Both the position numbers and the translations under genes were made by a program. From assembly GCA_048213135.1 (NCBI GenBank), contig PS015428.1:1-31689 (forward strand): a DNA stretch of 31,689 nt, written 5' to 3'. The stretch is from Reclinomonas americana ATCC 50394 (taxonomy: Eukaryota; Jakobida; Jakobea; Jakobida). Positions 29,327 through 31,689 of this stretch are shown here, in pieces; the stretch's first letter is position 1; every line of letters starts with the position of its first letter. The notes under the pieces were generated by a model. The model worked only from the letters and a program-made list of their open reading frames with translations, was not told where the DNA came from and ran no database searches.

Positions 29327-31689
29327 CTACAACCGTGCAGCCTCCGCGCAACTGTCGGCCACGTGCAACTCGGTCGGACCCTTGTCCAGCAACGCCGTCA
29401 CCAGCGACACGGCGTGCCGCGGTTGCAGAAAATCGGGCCGTGGTGTCTCCACCGTCAGCACCTTATCCTGTGGACGAGAGCATTGTGAATGGATGCCGCC
29501 GCTGACATGATTCGAATGAATAAAACGTAGACCCACCTTCCATGCTTGTCTGATTGCTTTCGCGCCGTACGCTGCTCCGAGAATTCCACCCACTAGGATT
29601 CAAGGGTGGTGAGAATTGACTGTGAAAAGAGGCGGTTCATGCGAATGACAGACGCACCAATGGCGGCGTTGGTATCTGTGTCACCACCACCACGCAGTGT
29701 CTCCTGCATGGCATCCTCGAACGTGGTGCCGGCGATCAAGTGGCGGAAGGCTGTTGCAGGAAAGAGTTAGAGAGGGAGTGGATCAAACAGAGGAGCGATG
29801 AGATCGCACGCGCACCATGCACAAACGCAATCTTTGCATGCCCAATGTTGGGCTTGTAGGGAACCTGAGATGATCGACAGACGTTATGAGTGGTGCGACA
29901 GGACAAGAGGAGTTGACGTGGAAAGACCAACGCACCTTTTCGCCACGCTCCGCCAGCTCGAGCCACTCGCGTGTTTGCTCGTGACCGTGCGCCGACAGCC
30001 AATCACGCGCTGCCGCCAATGCTGCCTCCGAATCTGCCCAGTGCAAGTGAGATTGCTGCTCGTACACGCTTCGCTGCGCACGCCGTCACACGTACCGCCG
30101 CGGGAAATTAGTTGAGAGCAGGCGATCACATAGGCAGCGACGGCGGAGCAAATAACGGGACTCGGATGCGACATGCGCGAATCCATCACCGCCAGGGTGC
30201 CGGCGTCTGTGGCATGACGGCAGTAAGCACTCATTACCACACGCACGCGTGCACAGTCAGCACGAGCAGGAACCCACCTTCTGGTGACATGCGATACGCG
30301 AATACGGCCATGGGCTGCAGATCGCGTGTGAGACAACGTGGTGACGATGACAGACGGGGAGGCGGACGCAACGGTGGCGCGCATGAGACTGCCGTTGGCT
30401 TGTCCGTCAATGGACGACATGGCATTCGACAGGAAGCGACGGTGCAGTCCGGAGATTGCATCGGGTGCCACGCGTGAGCCACTGCGATGAGCAGTGTGGT
30501 GAGCATAAACCCGTTGATGCAAGCAGACGGGATGTGGTAGTCGAACTCACTGCATGGCTTGTCTGCGGGGGGAGCACAAACACAACAGCTTGGACATCAG
30601 CAACAAGAAGAGGGAGAAGAAGAAGAAGCAGGAGGAGATGCAACAATCACTCACCGAGTTGTGCCGCCAATGTCAAACGGAGGGCTATTAAACTGTGCGC
30701 CTGCATGTCAGCTGAGGTTGGATGCACGCAGATTTCGTGAAAATACTCACCCACTCGCGGTACCAGTAGGCAATGTAGTCCAAGTCCACAATGCCGGCAT
30801 TCTTCTCGCACATGTCGACCAGCCCGTGCGCCAGCGACAATGCCAGTTCGCCATCGTCGGTGCACTGGCCTGCGCACTCGTTAAGAAGCGTGTCAATTGC
30901 ACGACACATGGCGTGGAGTGCACTCACCAGCCATGACCTCAAAGACACCACCGCCCGGCATGGTCATGGCGTGCGCCACCGTCGCGTCGGTGACGGTGCT
31001 GAACTCTGCACGAGCAAGTCATGCCGCGAACAACAACACTGTCGTAGCGTGGAACAGAAACAAACCAAGCACAGCACCCAGTGCATCGCCGACCAGCGCA
31101 CCCAGTACACATCCCAGTGCGCGATCCGTCACCAGATCGTTGTCCGCGGTCTCGCTCACCATGCGACCCAGTGCCGAACCACTGAACACCACTTCGTGAG
31201 AAATGCGAGTGTCGAGGGACCTCTGCAAGAGCGCTTATCACCTGCTACCATGCTCACGAATCCATGCTGTGCGTCGGTCGACCTCGAGCTGCGCCAGCCG
31301 CGCCGACAAGCCCTCCCGAATCGACTCCATGGTCGCACACTCGTACGGCGTCCGACCGCGTGCGTCGGTCAGTGTCGGATCGGCACCCAGCTCCAACAGC
31401 ACACTGCACACGATCACAGCAGCGTGTGAGCAGGGAGGAGGAGGAAAGGAGGGGGAAGTGGAGAAAGCGACCTTACAAAATGCAAGTGGCCGCGAGTGAC
31501 GGCCACATGCATCGGTGTGTACAAGATCTCATCGTGCGTCTGCAGGTCCAAGTTGGCACCGAACTCGCGTCGCAGGTGCAACAGAGCGTTCACGTTGCCA
31601 TGATACGCAGCCTGGAGACACACAAAGCATTCATCATAAGCAGGAAGAAAACTGAACACGAGAGAGATGGAAATACCTCGTCCTCTCTC
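29327..31689 (-). CDS. Ankyrin-repeat ADP-ribosylglycohydrolase, 5-prime end beyond window
   Basis: Sixteen exons are visible: 31677 to the edge, 31472-31611, 31242-31403, 31066-31181, 30928-31005, 30751-30869, 30655-30692, 30551-30562, 30373-30481, 30278-30314, 30130-30206, 29936-30073, 29816-29864, 29658-29750, 29537-29592, 29327-29467. They encode about 458 residues with consistent phases; introns are 56-92 nt. The N-terminal part has ankyrin repeats (TPMHVAVTRGHLHFVSVLLE, GADPTLTDARGRTPYE). The enzyme domain shows GALVGDALGAVLEF, CTDDGELALSLAHGL, FNSPPFDIGGTTRQAM, NGSLMRATPMAVFAYR and GGGDTDTNAAIVGGILGAAY. These are the Mg-binding and substrate motifs of the ADPRH/DraG fold, and all the key Asp residues are present. 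It likely removes ADP-ribose from a substrate chosen through the ankyrin repeats. Exon 30551-30562 is a 12-nt microexon. The start codon is outside the window. Confidence 0.9.

Noticed and set aside
30074-30100. A 22-nt intron (GTACGT to GCGCAG) in the ADP-ribosylglycohydrolase gene
   Set aside because: Phases do not match and it is too short. The donor at 30129 gives a 56-nt intron with matching phase and a branch-point-like CTCAACTAAT.

Overview
This window is nuclear DNA of a unicellular eukaryote. Almost every gene is broken by short GT-AG introns, mostly 45-90 nt, that keep frame when joined by hand. There is a eukaryotic tRNA-Ile(AAU) with a Pol III terminator, an RNase P/MRP subunit, a mitochondrial-type glutaredoxin and a RING/TRAF/TPR protein. 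Coding DNA is GC-rich at third positions. Intergenic DNA and long introns are full of CT/GA simple repeats, minisatellites and runs of N (assembly gaps). The lineage cannot be fixed from this sequence; a free-living protist is the most I would claim.

Left half (929-15044, minus strand): one very large gene for a surface protein. It has a signal peptide, a long right-handed beta-helix ectodomain built of GGG-containing coils, and a C-terminal multi-pass membrane part with an acidic tail. Between 6209 and 12383 the coils are encoded by a tandem array of exons. Fifteen visible coils are split over two mini-exons with a fixed intron-phase pattern (0-1-0) and six are single exons. The next about 20 coils lie in one uninterrupted 1944-nt exon (4198-6141). 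The region 2016-3201 (with a gap) hides at least one membrane-part exon. Before this gene, 1-928 holds a dispersed G-rich repeat, an orphan coding-like plus-strand stretch and simple repeats.

Middle (16125-22707, plus strand): a divergent gene for another probable extracellular protein. Three Cys-containing beta-rich modules are followed by a Cys-rich segment and BNR/Asp-box repeats. Its introns are swollen by purine/pyrimidine tracts and minisatellites. It carries one apparent single-base frameshift, and an antisense STAND-type P-loop NTPase fragment interrupts its last repeats. Its first exon was not found.

Right third (23341-31689): tightly packed housekeeping and regulatory genes. In order they are tRNA-Ile (minus), GRX5-like monothiol glutaredoxin (minus), thioredoxin-like protein (plus, head-to-head with GRX5 at 68 bp), a short degenerate tandem repeat, RPP21/RPR2-like RNase P subunit (minus), a RING-TRAF-zinc-finger-TPR protein (plus, head-to-head with RPP21 at 64 bp), and an ankyrin-ADP-ribosylglycohydrolase (minus, tail-to-tail at 78 bp, running off the right edge). 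Exon joins were made by eye from splice consensus, reading frame and family conservation; no transcript data were available.
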